DNA of 64,000 bases from Azospirillum formosense (GTDB lineage Bacteria; Pseudomonadota; Alphaproteobacteria; Azospirillales; Azospirillaceae), in contig NZ_CP159405.1 of NCBI RefSeq assembly GCF_040500525.1, forward strand, positions 310,001-374,000. The letters run 5' to 3'. The notes below the pieces were generated by a model. The model was not told the origin of the DNA and made no database searches. It worked only from the letters and a program-made list of their open reading frames with translations. The position numbers and the translations under genes are program-made. How positions within the stretch are numbered: the first letter of the stretch is position 1; each line of letters starts with the position of its first letter. Of this stretch, positions 52,760 to 61,013 are shown piece by piece.

Positions 52760-53305
52760 CTACACGGCGTCCGCCACCCGGATGCGGCCCTCGATGATGG
52801 CCGCGCGCGCCTCCTCCAGCCGGTCCCTCATGGCGGCGGTGACCAGCGCGCGGTTGTGGTCGTCCAGCGCGCAGTCGACGCCGCGCTCGGCCAGCCCCAG
52901 GGCGCGCGGACCGGGGGTCCAAGCGCCGCTGCGCCCCTCCGCGAAGGCGCGCTCCACCGCCAGATCCACCCGCTTCAGTATCGAGGTCAGGATGGTGCCC
53001 GGGTAGAGGTGGTTCTGGTTGCTGTCCACCTCGATGGCGAGGCGCCCGCCGTCCTTGGCCGCCGCGAAGATCCCGAAATTGGACACGCCGGCCCCGGCGA
53101 ACACCACGTCGGCGCCGCGCTGGAACTGGGCCTTCGCCACCTCCGCCCCGGTGAAGGCGCCCTCGTTGAAGCTCTTGTCGAACTTCTGCCCCACCGCGTA
53201 GAGCAGCCCCGGCGCAAAGTCCTGCGCCCGCGCCGGAGCGGCGAGCGTGGTGAGGCCGGCGGCGCCCAGCGCCAGGACGGAACGGCGGGACAGCGGAGGC
53301 GTCAT
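52760..53305 (-). CDS. BMP-family binding protein with internal deletion
   Basis: A 181-residue protein, about half the usual length. It has a twin-Arg-type signal (SRRSVLALGAAGLTT). The N-lobe start AVGQKFDKSFNEGAFTGAEVAKAQ joins at about residues 55-61 directly to the C-lobe stretch FQRGADVVFAGAGVSNFGIFAAAKDGG, then VDSNQNHLYPGTILTSILKRVDLAV. In complete BMP proteins about 100 or more residues separate these. The frame is intact. It may be a decaying gene or a small derived binding domain. It overlaps the upstream gene by 4 nt. Confidence 0.75.
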   Translation of the reverse strand: MTPPLSRRSVLALGAAGLTTLAAPARAQDFAPGLLYAVGQKFDKSFNEGAFTGAEVAKAQFQRGADVVFAGAGVSNFGIFAAAKDGGRLAIEVDSNQNHLYPGTILTSILKRVDLAVERAFAEGRSGAWTPGPRALGLAERGVDCALDDHNRALVTAAMRDRLEEARAAIIEGRIRVADAV

Positions 53306-54048
53306 CGGACGGGCTCGGAGGTCAGGATTTCGGACACCAGCCCCGCGTGACGCGGCCGCAGCGGGGCGAGGGCCGGGCTGTCGGGCCGGGGCGGCTGGAG
53401 GACGAGCCGCGCGTCGGCGCGCCCGGTCGCGGCCAGGACCGCGCCGGGGAAGGCGGCGGCGGCGCGCTGCAGGGATTCGGTGAAGGCCTCGTCGGGAAGG
53501 CCGCTGTAGGGCGTCCCGTCGCCGTTGCGCAGATTCAGGAACAGCAGCGTGTCGCCAAAGGCGGTGTAGCCGCCGCCCAGCCCGTCCTGCTCCGCCGCGG
53601 CGGCGAGGAAAAAGCGCTGGGCGCGGTCCGGCGTCAGGCTGCCCGCGGGAAAGCGGACCAGGGCGTAGCCGGTGGCGCCGTCCGCGCTGTCGAAGTCCGC
53701 CACCAGGACGCTCTCCTGTTCGAGGCTCCAGGCGATGGCCCCGGCCAGCCGGTCGGCGGGCGCGTCCTCCAGCCGCAGGGTCATGTGGAGCGACGGGTTG
53801 GTCTGGAGCCGGTAGCCGCCCATCCGCAGATCGGTCACCGCGCCCGTTCCATCCAGGCCGGCGGCGTCGAGGATGGTGGGCAGCAGTTCGGTCCGGGCGC
53901 GCTCGGTCAGGCGTTGCCGCGCGTCGTAGGACGCGCCGGGCGGGGCGCCCGCCGGCACGGCCTCGAAGAACAGGTGCTGCGTCACCGCCTGCGCGAAGGC
54001 GGGCGCGGAGCCGAGGATCAGTGCGAGGGCGAGAGCAAGACGGCGCAC
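53302..54048 (-). CDS. Exported protein of unknown function
   Basis: A 248-residue protein with a clear signal peptide (VRRLALALALILGSAPAFAQ). The mature part has alternating beta/alpha segments, for example TQHLFFEAVPAG, DLRMGGYRLQTNPSLHMTLRLED and GYTAFGDTLLFLNLRNGDG. I recognise no family. GTG at 54048 with GGGAG upstream is chosen because it places the signal peptide at the N-terminus; the frame is open to 54111. It is coupled to the shortened BMP gene by a 4-nt overlap. Confidence 0.65.
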   Translation of the reverse strand: MRRLALALALILGSAPAFAQAVTQHLFFEAVPAGAPPGASYDARQRLTERARTELLPTILDAAGLDGTGAVTDLRMGGYRLQTNPSLHMTLRLEDAPADRLAGAIAWSLEQESVLVADFDSADGATGYALVRFPAGSLTPDRAQRFFLAAAAEQDGLGGGYTAFGDTLLFLNLRNGDGTPYSGLPDEAFTESLQRAAAAFPGAVLAATGRADARLVLQPPRPDSPALAPLRPRHAGLVSEILTSEPVR

Positions 54049-54217
54049 CGGCCGGAACTCCCAGGCGAAAAGGGGCAAGCGCAGTCTAGACGCGAAGGGA
54101 TATTGACGCATAGGTCAATTGAATGACGCATGCGTCTGGACGGCGCCCCGGGGATGTGTGGTAGCATGGCCGCCAACCGGCCGGCTGCGGCGGAAGAATT
54201 ATGGGGAGGGAAGCGAC

Positions 54218-55045
54218 ATGACGGACGCGCGCACGCTGAAGGGCAAGACCCTGTTCATCACCGGCGCCAGCCGGGGCATCGGCAAGGCCATCGCGCTGCG
54301 CGCCGCCCGCGACGGCGCCAACGTCGTAATCGCCGCCAAGACCTCGGAACCCCACCCCAAGCTGCCCGGCACGATCTTCTCCGCCGCGGAGGAGGTCGAG
54401 GCCGCCGGCGGCAAGGGGCTGCCGATCCTCTGCGACATCCGCGACGACGCCCAGGTGGCCGAGGCGGTGGCCCGCACGGTGGAGCGGTTCGGCGGCATCG
54501 ACATCCTGGTCAACAACGCCAGCGCGATCAGCCTGACCGGCACGCTGGACACCCCGCTGAAGCGCTGGGATCTGATGATGGGGGTCAACGGGCGGGGCAC
54601 CTTCGCCTGCTCCCAGGCCTGCCTGCCGCATCTGCTGAAGGCCGAGAACCCGCACATCCTGACCCTGTCGCCGCCGCTGAACCTCAATCCGCGCTGGTTC
54701 CAGCACCACACCGCCTACACCATCGCCAAATACGCGATGAGCCTGTGCACGCTGGGCATGAGCGCCGAGTTCCGCGGCAAGGTCGGGGTGAATTCCCTGT
54801 GGCCGCGCACGATCATCGGCACGGCGGCCATCGCCATGCTGAAGGGCGCGGCCGAGTTCGACAATTGCCGCAAGCCGGAGATCCTGGCCGACGCCGCCCA
54901 CGCCATCCTGACCCGCGACGCCAGGACCTGCACCGGACACTTCTTCATCGACGACGAGGTGCTGGCGGAGGAGGGCGTCACCGACTTGGAGCCCTACGCG
55001 GTCAAGCCGGGCGCTCCGCTGGCGCCGGACATCTTCCTGGATTGA
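54218..55045 (+). CDS. HSDL2-like short-chain dehydrogenase/reductase
   Basis: A 275-residue SDR. The cofactor motif TGASRGIG is at residues 15-22, NNASA follows at about 109, and the active site has AYTIAKYAM with Tyr and Lys. The insert KTSEPHPKLPGTIFSAAEEVEAAGG is typical of the HSDL2-like/peroxisomal-type subfamily (SDR13C-like). In place of the usual catalytic Ser there is LSPPLNLNP. Substrate is unknown. ATG at 54218 has GGGGAGGG upstream. Single gene. Confidence 0.85.
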   Translation: MTDARTLKGKTLFITGASRGIGKAIALRAARDGANVVIAAKTSEPHPKLPGTIFSAAEEVEAAGGKGLPILCDIRDDAQVAEAVARTVERFGGIDILVNNASAISLTGTLDTPLKRWDLMMGVNGRGTFACSQACLPHLLKAENPHILTLSPPLNLNPRWFQHHTAYTIAKYAMSLCTLGMSAEFRGKVGVNSLWPRTIIGTAAIAMLKGAAEFDNCRKPEILADAAHAILTRDARTCTGHFFIDDEVLAEEGVTDLEPYAVKPGAPLAPDIFLD

Positions 55046-55380
55046 GGGCCGTCCGAAGGACCCGCGCCGCGCCGGGGGTGGCCATGCCGGGGCTACCCCT
55101 TCCGCGCCCGTGAGCGCGCTTGATGCAGGGCAGCGTTCCCACGATATCACAAGCATCGGCCGCCGGTTTCGATTACACTGCGGTTTGTTTGCTCCCCAAA
55201 TCGAAAGGGACCCTTTTCGCCGATCGGCTGATCCCCGGATTCAATCCGCCAACCGGCAAGTGTCCGCACGTCCCTTTCCAGTCTTGTTTGCATAGACCGT
55301 CCGGTTGGGGCGGAGCGGATGCTCGAACAGCGTCAAACACTGAGCTTGTCCCAGAACAATCGGTTCATTCCGGAGCTCTT
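55046..55380. other. 335-nt gap before a small protein gene
   Basis: The gap has a lower-GC middle part (about 55150-55215) with a TTTCGATT/AATCGAAA inverted repeat whose arms lie 24 nt apart. This may be a promoter or leader of the following small gene. No open frame with family signature is present. Confidence 0.4.
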
Positions 55381-55638
55381 ATGACCATCGAGCTGCACAC
55401 GTTCACTGTCACCCTGAATCAGTCGGAAGCAACGGCGTACAAGAGCATGGCCGAGCATCGGGCCTGGGTCCGCACCGCGGTGTCCGACCTGTCGGAGGTG
55501 CTGCGCACCGCCGGCATGGGCGCGGAGGCCCGCCTGCGCGGGCACGACCGCTGCGGTCACCTCGTCGTCGAGGCGACGGACACGGGTGCCGATTTCCTGC
55601 GCACCCTGCCGGCCATCGTCAGCGTGGAGGTCCACTGA
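55381..55638 (+). CDS. Small conserved-looking protein of unknown function
   Basis: An 85-residue soluble protein. It begins TIELHTFTVTLNQSEATAYK, contains a helix AWVRTAVSDLSEVLRTAGM, and ends HLVVEATDTGADFLRTLPAIVSVEV, suggesting an alpha/beta ferredoxin-like fold. GGAG lies upstream of the ATG; the frame is open to 55120 but the segment before 55381 looks non-coding. A GAAA-loop terminator follows. Function unknown. Confidence 0.65.
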   Translation: MTIELHTFTVTLNQSEATAYKSMAEHRAWVRTAVSDLSEVLRTAGMGAEARLRGHDRCGHLVVEATDTGADFLRTLPAIVSVEVH

Positions 55639-55676
55639 CCGGCGAAGCGCAACGGTCTGAGGGACGGTTTCAACGG

Positions 55677-55702
55677 GGGCCGGAGCGGAAACGCTCCGGC
55701 CC
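55677..55702. terminator. Bidirectional GAAA-tetraloop terminator
   Basis: An 11-bp stem GGGCCGGAGCG/CGCTCCGGCCC with a GAAA loop between the convergent stops of the small protein gene and the M20 deacetylase gene. Confidence 0.75.
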
Positions 55703-55724
55703 TTCCGCGTTCCAGGCGCCGTTG

Positions 55725-56921
55725 TTACAGCCCCTTCGTCGCGGCGTCCTTCAGCCGGTGCAGAAAGCGCTCGGCCCGGGCGAGTTCGCTCAGCTCCACA
55801 TACTCGTCGGGCTTGTGGGCCTGCTCGATGTCGCCGGGTCCGCAGACCACGGCGGGGATGTTGGCGATGCTGGTGAACAGCGCCCCCTCCGTGCCGAAGG
55901 CCACCTTGCCGTGGCCGTTCTGCTCGGCGAGGTTCTTGACCAGCGTCACCTCCTCCGACTCCGGCGGGGTGTCGAGCGCCGGGCTGTCCGACAGGGTTTC
56001 CCAGGAGAATCCCGCCTCCGGACGGACGGCGCGCATCTCCGGTTCCAGCGTCCTGGCGAAGTCGCGCAGTTCCTTCAGCATCGGCGCCACGGGATGGTCG
56101 GCGAGGTGCCGGATCTCGAACTCGAAGGAGGCGTCGGAGGGCACGATGTTGCGGGCCGTGCCGCCCTCCATCACCCCGGTGTGCACCGTGGTGAAGGGCA
56201 CGTCGTAATCGTAGTCGAACGGCCCCTGTTCGGCGAAGCGGCGGCCCATGCCGCGCAGGAAAGACACCAGCTCCGCCGCGTACTCCACCGCGTTCACCCC
56301 CTGCGGGGCGAGCGAGGAATGGCAGGCGTGGCCGTGGACGCGGCAGCGCATCGCCACCTTGCCCTTATGGCCGACGATCACCCGCATCCGCGTCGGCTCC
56401 CCGACGATGCACAGGCGCGGCTTGACCGCCATCCCGGCAAGCCGGGTCAGCAGGCCGGGCACGCCGAGGCAGCCCAGCTCCTCGTCATAGGAGAAGGCGT
56501 AATGGACCGGGGTCGTCAGGTTGGCGGCCAGGAAATCCGGCGCCATGGCCAGCGCCGCCGCGATGAAGCCCTTCATGTCCGCCGTGCCGCGTCCGAACAG
56601 TTTGCCGTCGCGCTCGGTCAGGGTGAAGGGATCGCTGGACCAGTCCTGGTCGTCCACCGGCACCACGTCGGTGTGGCCGGACAGGCAGACGCCGCCGCGG
56701 TCCATCGGGCCGATGGTGGCGTAGAGGTTGGCCTTGGTCCGCTCCTCGTTGAACACCAGCGTGCTGGACACCCCCAGCGCCGCCAGATGGTCGCGGATGT
56801 AGTGGATCAGGTCGAGGTTGGAGTTGCGGCTGGTCGTGTCGAAGGCGATCAGGTCGCGCAGCAGCTCCAGCGTGCGCGGGCTGCACGCGGATGGGCCGGC
56901 GGGATCGGGTGAGGGCATCAT
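55725..56921 (-). CDS. argE: M20 family deacetylase, acetylornithine deacetylase-like
   Basis: A 398-residue dizinc amidohydrolase. Metal-site motifs are LSGHTDVVPVDDQ, GRGTADMKGF, SYDEELGCLGVPGL (catalytic Glu pair), VGEPTRM and the C-terminal His in IEQAHKPDEYV. The dimerisation domain sits between. The call ArgE (N-acetylornithine to ornithine) fits best by sequence, but the start codon overlaps the stop of a peptide transporter ATPase, so the real substrate may be an imported N-acyl amino acid or dipeptide. Confidence 0.8.
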   Translation of the reverse strand: MMPSPDPAGPSACSPRTLELLRDLIAFDTTSRNSNLDLIHYIRDHLAALGVSSTLVFNEERTKANLYATIGPMDRGGVCLSGHTDVVPVDDQDWSSDPFTLTERDGKLFGRGTADMKGFIAAALAMAPDFLAANLTTPVHYAFSYDEELGCLGVPGLLTRLAGMAVKPRLCIVGEPTRMRVIVGHKGKVAMRCRVHGHACHSSLAPQGVNAVEYAAELVSFLRGMGRRFAEQGPFDYDYDVPFTTVHTGVMEGGTARNIVPSDASFEFEIRHLADHPVAPMLKELRDFARTLEPEMRAVRPEAGFSWETLSDSPALDTPPESEEVTLVKNLAEQNGHGKVAFGTEGALFTSIANIPAVVCGPGDIEQAHKPDEYVELSELARAERFLHRLKDAATKGL

Positions 56922-57937
56922 GGACCTGTGGTTTCGTTCAGATGGCAGGCGGACCAGCGCCCGGGCGCGATCGCGCGCAGGGCCGGGCGTTCCGCCGAAC
57001 AGCGTGGCATCGCGTGCGGGCAGCGCGGATGAAAGGCGCAGCCCGACGGCGGGTCGAGGGGCGATGGAATCTCTCCGCGGATCGGCGCGAACCGCCGCTT
57101 CTCCACGGACACGCGCGGCGCCTCGTCCAACAGCGCCTTGGCATAGGGATGATTGGGTTTGTCGAACAGCTCCGGTGTCGGGGCCAACTCCACGATCCGT
57201 CCAAGATACATGATCGCGGTGCGGTCGGAAATGTGTTCCACGACGCCCAGGTCGTGGCTGATGAAGAGATAGGTCAGCGACAGCTCTTCGCGCAGGCGCA
57301 TGAACAGGTTGATGATCTGCGCCTGGATCGACACGTCGAGCGCCGCCACCGATTCGTCGCAGACCAGCACGTCCGGCTTCACCGCCAGGGCGCGGGCGAT
57401 GCCGATGCGCTGCCTCTGCCCGCCGGAGAACTGGTGCGGGTAGCGCCGCAGATAGGCGGGGTCCAGCCCGACCTGCCGCAGCGTCGCGGCCACATACGCC
57501 TCCGCCTCCCGCCGCGGGACCAGCCCATGGACCACCGGCGCCTCGCCGACGATGTCGGCCACGCGCAGGCGTGGGTTGAGCGAGGCCATGGGGTCCTGGA
57601 AGACCATCTGGATCTTCAGGTTGGCGTGATGGCGGTCGGCCAGGGACAGGTCCCGCAGGTCGCGGCCACGCCAGCGCAGGGTGCCGGCGCTCGGCGGCAG
57701 AATGCCGGCGACCATGCGGCCCAGCGTGCTCTTGCCGCAGCCGGACTCGCCGACCAGCCCGACCACCTCGCCCTCGGCGATGGACAGGTCCACGCCGCTG
57801 ACCGCCTGCACCGCACGGTCGTCGATGGCCGCCCCCAGACGGCGGGCGAAGCGCTCCACCACGTCCAGCTTGCGCGAGAAGCGCTTGGTCAGGCCGTCCA
57901 GCTCCAGGATTGGGGCGGCGATGGATGCGGACGTCAT
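56918..57937 (-). CDS. dppF: Dipeptide/oligopeptide ABC transporter ATPase, DppF-type
   Basis: A 339-residue ABC ATPase. Walker A GESGCGKST, signature FSGGQRQRIGIARAL, Walker B VLVCDESVAALD and the C-terminal oligopeptide extension with GCAFHPRCPHAMPRC, whose Cys residues may bind an FeS cluster. It overlaps DppD by 4 nt and the M20 gene by 4 nt at the other end. It is the second ATPase of a heterodimer. Confidence 0.9.
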   Translation of the reverse strand: MTSASIAAPILELDGLTKRFSRKLDVVERFARRLGAAIDDRAVQAVSGVDLSIAEGEVVGLVGESGCGKSTLGRMVAGILPPSAGTLRWRGRDLRDLSLADRHHANLKIQMVFQDPMASLNPRLRVADIVGEAPVVHGLVPRREAEAYVAATLRQVGLDPAYLRRYPHQFSGGQRQRIGIARALAVKPDVLVCDESVAALDVSIQAQIINLFMRLREELSLTYLFISHDLGVVEHISDRTAIMYLGRIVELAPTPELFDKPNHPYAKALLDEAPRVSVEKRRFAPIRGEIPSPLDPPSGCAFHPRCPHAMPRCSAERPALRAIAPGRWSACHLNETTGP

Positions 57938-58923
57938 GCGGCGTCTCCCTGCGCTTCGGCCCCGACGGGATTCCAGCAGCGCCAGGCGCGGCCCTCCCGC
58001 TCGCCGCTCAACTCCGGCATCACGGTGCAGGCTCCGGTGGACCGGTCGCAGCGTGGGCGGAAGGCGCAGCCCTCCGGCAGGTCGAGAACGGAGGGCGTCA
58101 TGCCGGGGATGGAGCGCAGCGGCACGCCGCGCCGGTTGCGGCTGGGCACCGACTCCAGAAGGCCGCGGGTGTAGGGGTGGCGCGGGTTGCCGATGATCTC
58201 CGCCACCGTCCCGGTTTCCACCACCCGGCCGGCGTACATCACAGCCACCCGGTCGGCCAGCGCCGACACGACGGCCAAGTCGTGGGTCACCCAGATCAGC
58301 GCCGTCCCCGTCTCGCGGCAGAGCTTCTGCACCTCGAAGAGGATCTGCGCCTGGATGGTGACGTCGAGCGCGGTGGTCGGCTCGTCGGCGATGATCAGGT
58401 CGGGGGAGTGGAGGAGGGCGATGGCGATGGCCACGCGCTGGCGCATGCCGCCGGAGAACTGGTGCGGGTAGGACATCAGCCGCTCGTCGGGCGAGGCGAT
58501 GCCGACGCGAGCCAGCGCCCGGCGCGAACGTTCCCACGCCTCCGCCCGGCTGACCGTTTCGTGGGCCCGCACGGCTTCGACCATTTGGGTGCCGATGCTC
58601 AGCACCGGGTTCAGCGTCATCATCGGGTCCTGGAAGATCATGGCGATGCGCCGCCCGCGGATGGCGCGCAGCCGCTTCTCCCCGGCGGTTACCAAATCTT
58701 CCCCGTTGAACAGCACCCGCCCACCGACCACCCGCCCCGGCGGATCGACGAGGCCGAGGATGGATTGCCCGGTCACCGACTTGCCGGAGCCGGACTCGCC
58801 GACCAGCCCGAGGATCTCGCCGCGGGCGAGGTGCAGGCTCACCCCGTCCACCGCCTTCACGGCACCGGCGCGGGTGAGGAAATGCGTTTTCAGCTCTTCC
58901 ACGCGCAGCAGGGGTTCGGTCAT
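57934..58923 (-). CDS. dppD: Dipeptide/oligopeptide ABC transporter ATPase, DppD-type
   Basis: A 329-residue ABC ATPase. Walker A GESGSGKSV, signature FSGGMRQRVAIAIAL, Walker B LIIADEPTTALD, and the C-terminal CAFRPRCDRSTGAC motif. It pairs with DppF, whose gene start overlaps its stop. It is 12 nt after the permease gene. Confidence 0.9.
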   Translation of the reverse strand: MTEPLLRVEELKTHFLTRAGAVKAVDGVSLHLARGEILGLVGESGSGKSVTGQSILGLVDPPGRVVGGRVLFNGEDLVTAGEKRLRAIRGRRIAMIFQDPMMTLNPVLSIGTQMVEAVRAHETVSRAEAWERSRRALARVGIASPDERLMSYPHQFSGGMRQRVAIAIALLHSPDLIIADEPTTALDVTIQAQILFEVQKLCRETGTALIWVTHDLAVVSALADRVAVMYAGRVVETGTVAEIIGNPRHPYTRGLLESVPSRNRRGVPLRSIPGMTPSVLDLPEGCAFRPRCDRSTGACTVMPELSGEREGRAWRCWNPVGAEAQGDAA

Positions 58924-58935
58924 CGCGTGCCCCTC

Positions 58936-59838
58936 CTAATGGTTCAGGCGCGGGTTGAGGACATCGCGCAGCCGGTCCCCGACCAGATTGATCGCCACGA
59001 TGGTGACCAGCAGGGCGAGGCCGGGAAACAGGCTGACCCAGTAATCGCCCGAGAGCATGTACTGGTAGCCCGACGCGATCAGCATTCCCAGCGACGGCTG
59101 GGTCACCGGCACGCCGACGCCGAGGAAGCTCAGCGTCGCCTCCAGCGCGATGGCGTGGGCGACCTGCACCGTCGCCACGACGATCAGAGGCGGCAGGCAG
59201 TTGGGCAGCAGGTGGCGCATCATGATCCGCCGGTGGGGCAATGCCAGGCATTGCGCGGCTTCGATGTATTCCTTACGCCGCTCCACCAGGGCGGAGCCGC
59301 GGATGGTGCGGGCGTAGTAGGCCCACTGCACGGCGGCCAGCGCGACGATCACCTTGTCCACCCCCTTGCCCAGCAGGGCCAGCAGGATCAGCGCGATCAG
59401 GATGGCCGGAAAGGAGAGCTGGATGTCGACCAGCCGCATGACCAGCCCGTCCACCCGGTCCCCCGCGTAGGCGGCGAGCAGCCCCACCGCCACCCCGACG
59501 GCGAGCGCGATTAGCGTGGCGACCACCCCGACCAGCAGGCTGGTGCGCAGCCCGAAGACGATGGCCGACAGCATGTCGCGCCCCTGGTCGTCGGTGCCCA
59601 GCCAGTAGGTCCAGCCGCCGCCGCCCAGCGATCCCGGCGCCATCATGCCGTCGAGGATGTCCAGCTGCGCGAGGTCGTAGGGGTCCTGCGGCACCACCCA
59701 GCGGGCGAGCAGGGCGGCTAGCACGATCAGGACCAGCATCACCAGCCCCGCCAGCGCCGTGCGCGACCGCGCGAAGTCCCGCGCCAGCCGCAGGAAAGGC
59801 GTCTCGACCGCCGGGGCCTTGGCAATGACGCCGCTCAT
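58936..59838 (-). CDS. dppC: Dipeptide/oligopeptide ABC transporter permease, DppC-type
   Basis: A 300-residue permease. The N-terminal OppC_N segment precedes YWLGTDDQGRDMLSAIVFGLRTSL, and the EAA loop is EAAQCLALPHRRIMMRHLLPN. Six helices are visible. The start overlaps the DppB stop by 4 nt. Confidence 0.9.
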   Translation of the reverse strand: MSGVIAKAPAVETPFLRLARDFARSRTALAGLVMLVLIVLAALLARWVVPQDPYDLAQLDILDGMMAPGSLGGGGWTYWLGTDDQGRDMLSAIVFGLRTSLLVGVVATLIALAVGVAVGLLAAYAGDRVDGLVMRLVDIQLSFPAILIALILLALLGKGVDKVIVALAAVQWAYYARTIRGSALVERRKEYIEAAQCLALPHRRIMMRHLLPNCLPPLIVVATVQVAHAIALEATLSFLGVGVPVTQPSLGMLIASGYQYMLSGDYWVSLFPGLALLVTIVAINLVGDRLRDVLNPRLNH

Positions 59839-60812
59839 GCCCGCCCCCCGCCCAGCCGGATTCGCGGGTCGAGCAGCGAATAGACCAGATCGACGATCAG
59901 GTTGATGACGACGAACAGCAGCACCGTCACCAGCAGGTAGGCGATCACCACCGGCCGGTCGAGTTGCAGGATGCTGTCGATCAGCAGCTTGCCCATGCCC
60001 GGCCAGGCGAAGACCGATTCCGTGACCACCGAAAAGGCGATGACGCTGCCCAGTTCCAGCCCCAGGACGGTGACCACCGGGATCATGATGTTCTTCAGGA
60101 TGTGCACCCCGACCACCCGCGCCGGCGCCAGCCCCTTGGCGCGGGCGAACTTCACATAGTCCTGCAAGGCGACCTCCCGCGTGCCGGCGCGGGCCAGACG
60201 GATGACCAGCGACAGCTTGAACAGGGCCAGATTGACGGCGGGCAGGATCAGATGGGCCAGCCCGTCCGCGGTCAGGAAGCTCCATTGCACGCCGAACAGG
60301 CTGGCCGTCTCGCCGCGTCCGCCCGCCGGCAGCCAGCCCAAAGTCACCGCGAAGGCCATGATGAGCATCATGCCCACCCAGAAGGTGGGCAGCGAGAAGC
60401 CGAGGATGGAGCCGGTCATGATGACCCGCCCGGCCAAGCTGTCCGGCTTCAGCCCGGCCCACAGCCCCAGCGGGATGCCCAGCACCACCGCCACCAGCAT
60501 GGCGCAGACCGCCAGCTCCAGCGTCGCCGGGAAACGCTGGAGAACGAGTCCGAGCGCCGGCACCCCATGCACGAAACTGGTGCCGAGGTCGCCGCCGAGC
60601 GCGCTGTCCACGAAGCGCAGGAATTGCTCGTGCATCGGCTTGTCGAGCCCCAGCCGCGCGATGGCGGCGGCGCGCTCGAACTCGTCGGCCTCCGGGCTGA
60701 TGAGCACGTCGATGGGGTTGCCGATGGCGAAGATGCCGGCGAAGACCAGCACCGACATCGCCACGACGACGACCGCGCTCTGCGCCAGCCGCCGGAGGAT
60801 GAAGACAAGCAT
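59835..60812 (-). CDS. dppB: Dipeptide/oligopeptide ABC transporter permease, DppB-type
   Basis: A 325-residue permease. The N-terminus MLVFILRRLAQSAVVVVAMSVLVF and the EAA loop YVKFARAKGLAPARVVGVHILKN are typical, as is the C-terminal VDLVYSLLDPRIRLG. Six helices are visible. It follows the binding-protein gene by about 200 nt filled with palindromic repeats, which may set the higher expression of the binding protein. Confidence 0.9.
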   Translation of the reverse strand: MLVFILRRLAQSAVVVVAMSVLVFAGIFAIGNPIDVLISPEADEFERAAAIARLGLDKPMHEQFLRFVDSALGGDLGTSFVHGVPALGLVLQRFPATLELAVCAMLVAVVLGIPLGLWAGLKPDSLAGRVIMTGSILGFSLPTFWVGMMLIMAFAVTLGWLPAGGRGETASLFGVQWSFLTADGLAHLILPAVNLALFKLSLVIRLARAGTREVALQDYVKFARAKGLAPARVVGVHILKNIMIPVVTVLGLELGSVIAFSVVTESVFAWPGMGKLLIDSILQLDRPVVIAYLLVTVLLFVVINLIVDLVYSLLDPRIRLGGGRA

Positions 60813-60828
60813 GGATTTAGCCCCTTAG

Positions 60829-60985
60829 CCCTCTCCCCTCCGGGGAGAGGGTGGCCCGAAGGGCCGGTGAGGGGAATGCGCGTTGCGGAGCGTTCGGCAG
60901 AAGCGAACCCCCTCACCCTAACCCTCTTCCCGCTTTCGGCGGACCGAAGGTCCACCTGTCGCGTCAGCGCAAACTTCGTTTGCGC
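60829..60985. repeat. Cluster of intergenic palindromic repeats
   Basis: Several hairpins lie in the 200 nt between the binding-protein gene and DppB: CCCTCTCCCC with its complement (60829-60851), GGCCC/GGGCC (60853-60865), GGACC/GGTCC (60941-60953) and GCGCAAAC/GTTTGCGC (60967-60985). The CCCTCTCCCC-type arms resemble the palindromes at 14501. They are probably REP-like elements that may stabilise the upstream mRNA. Confidence 0.65.
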
Positions 60986-61013
60986 GTGAGCGGAGGGGAG
61001 AGGGGATGAACGC

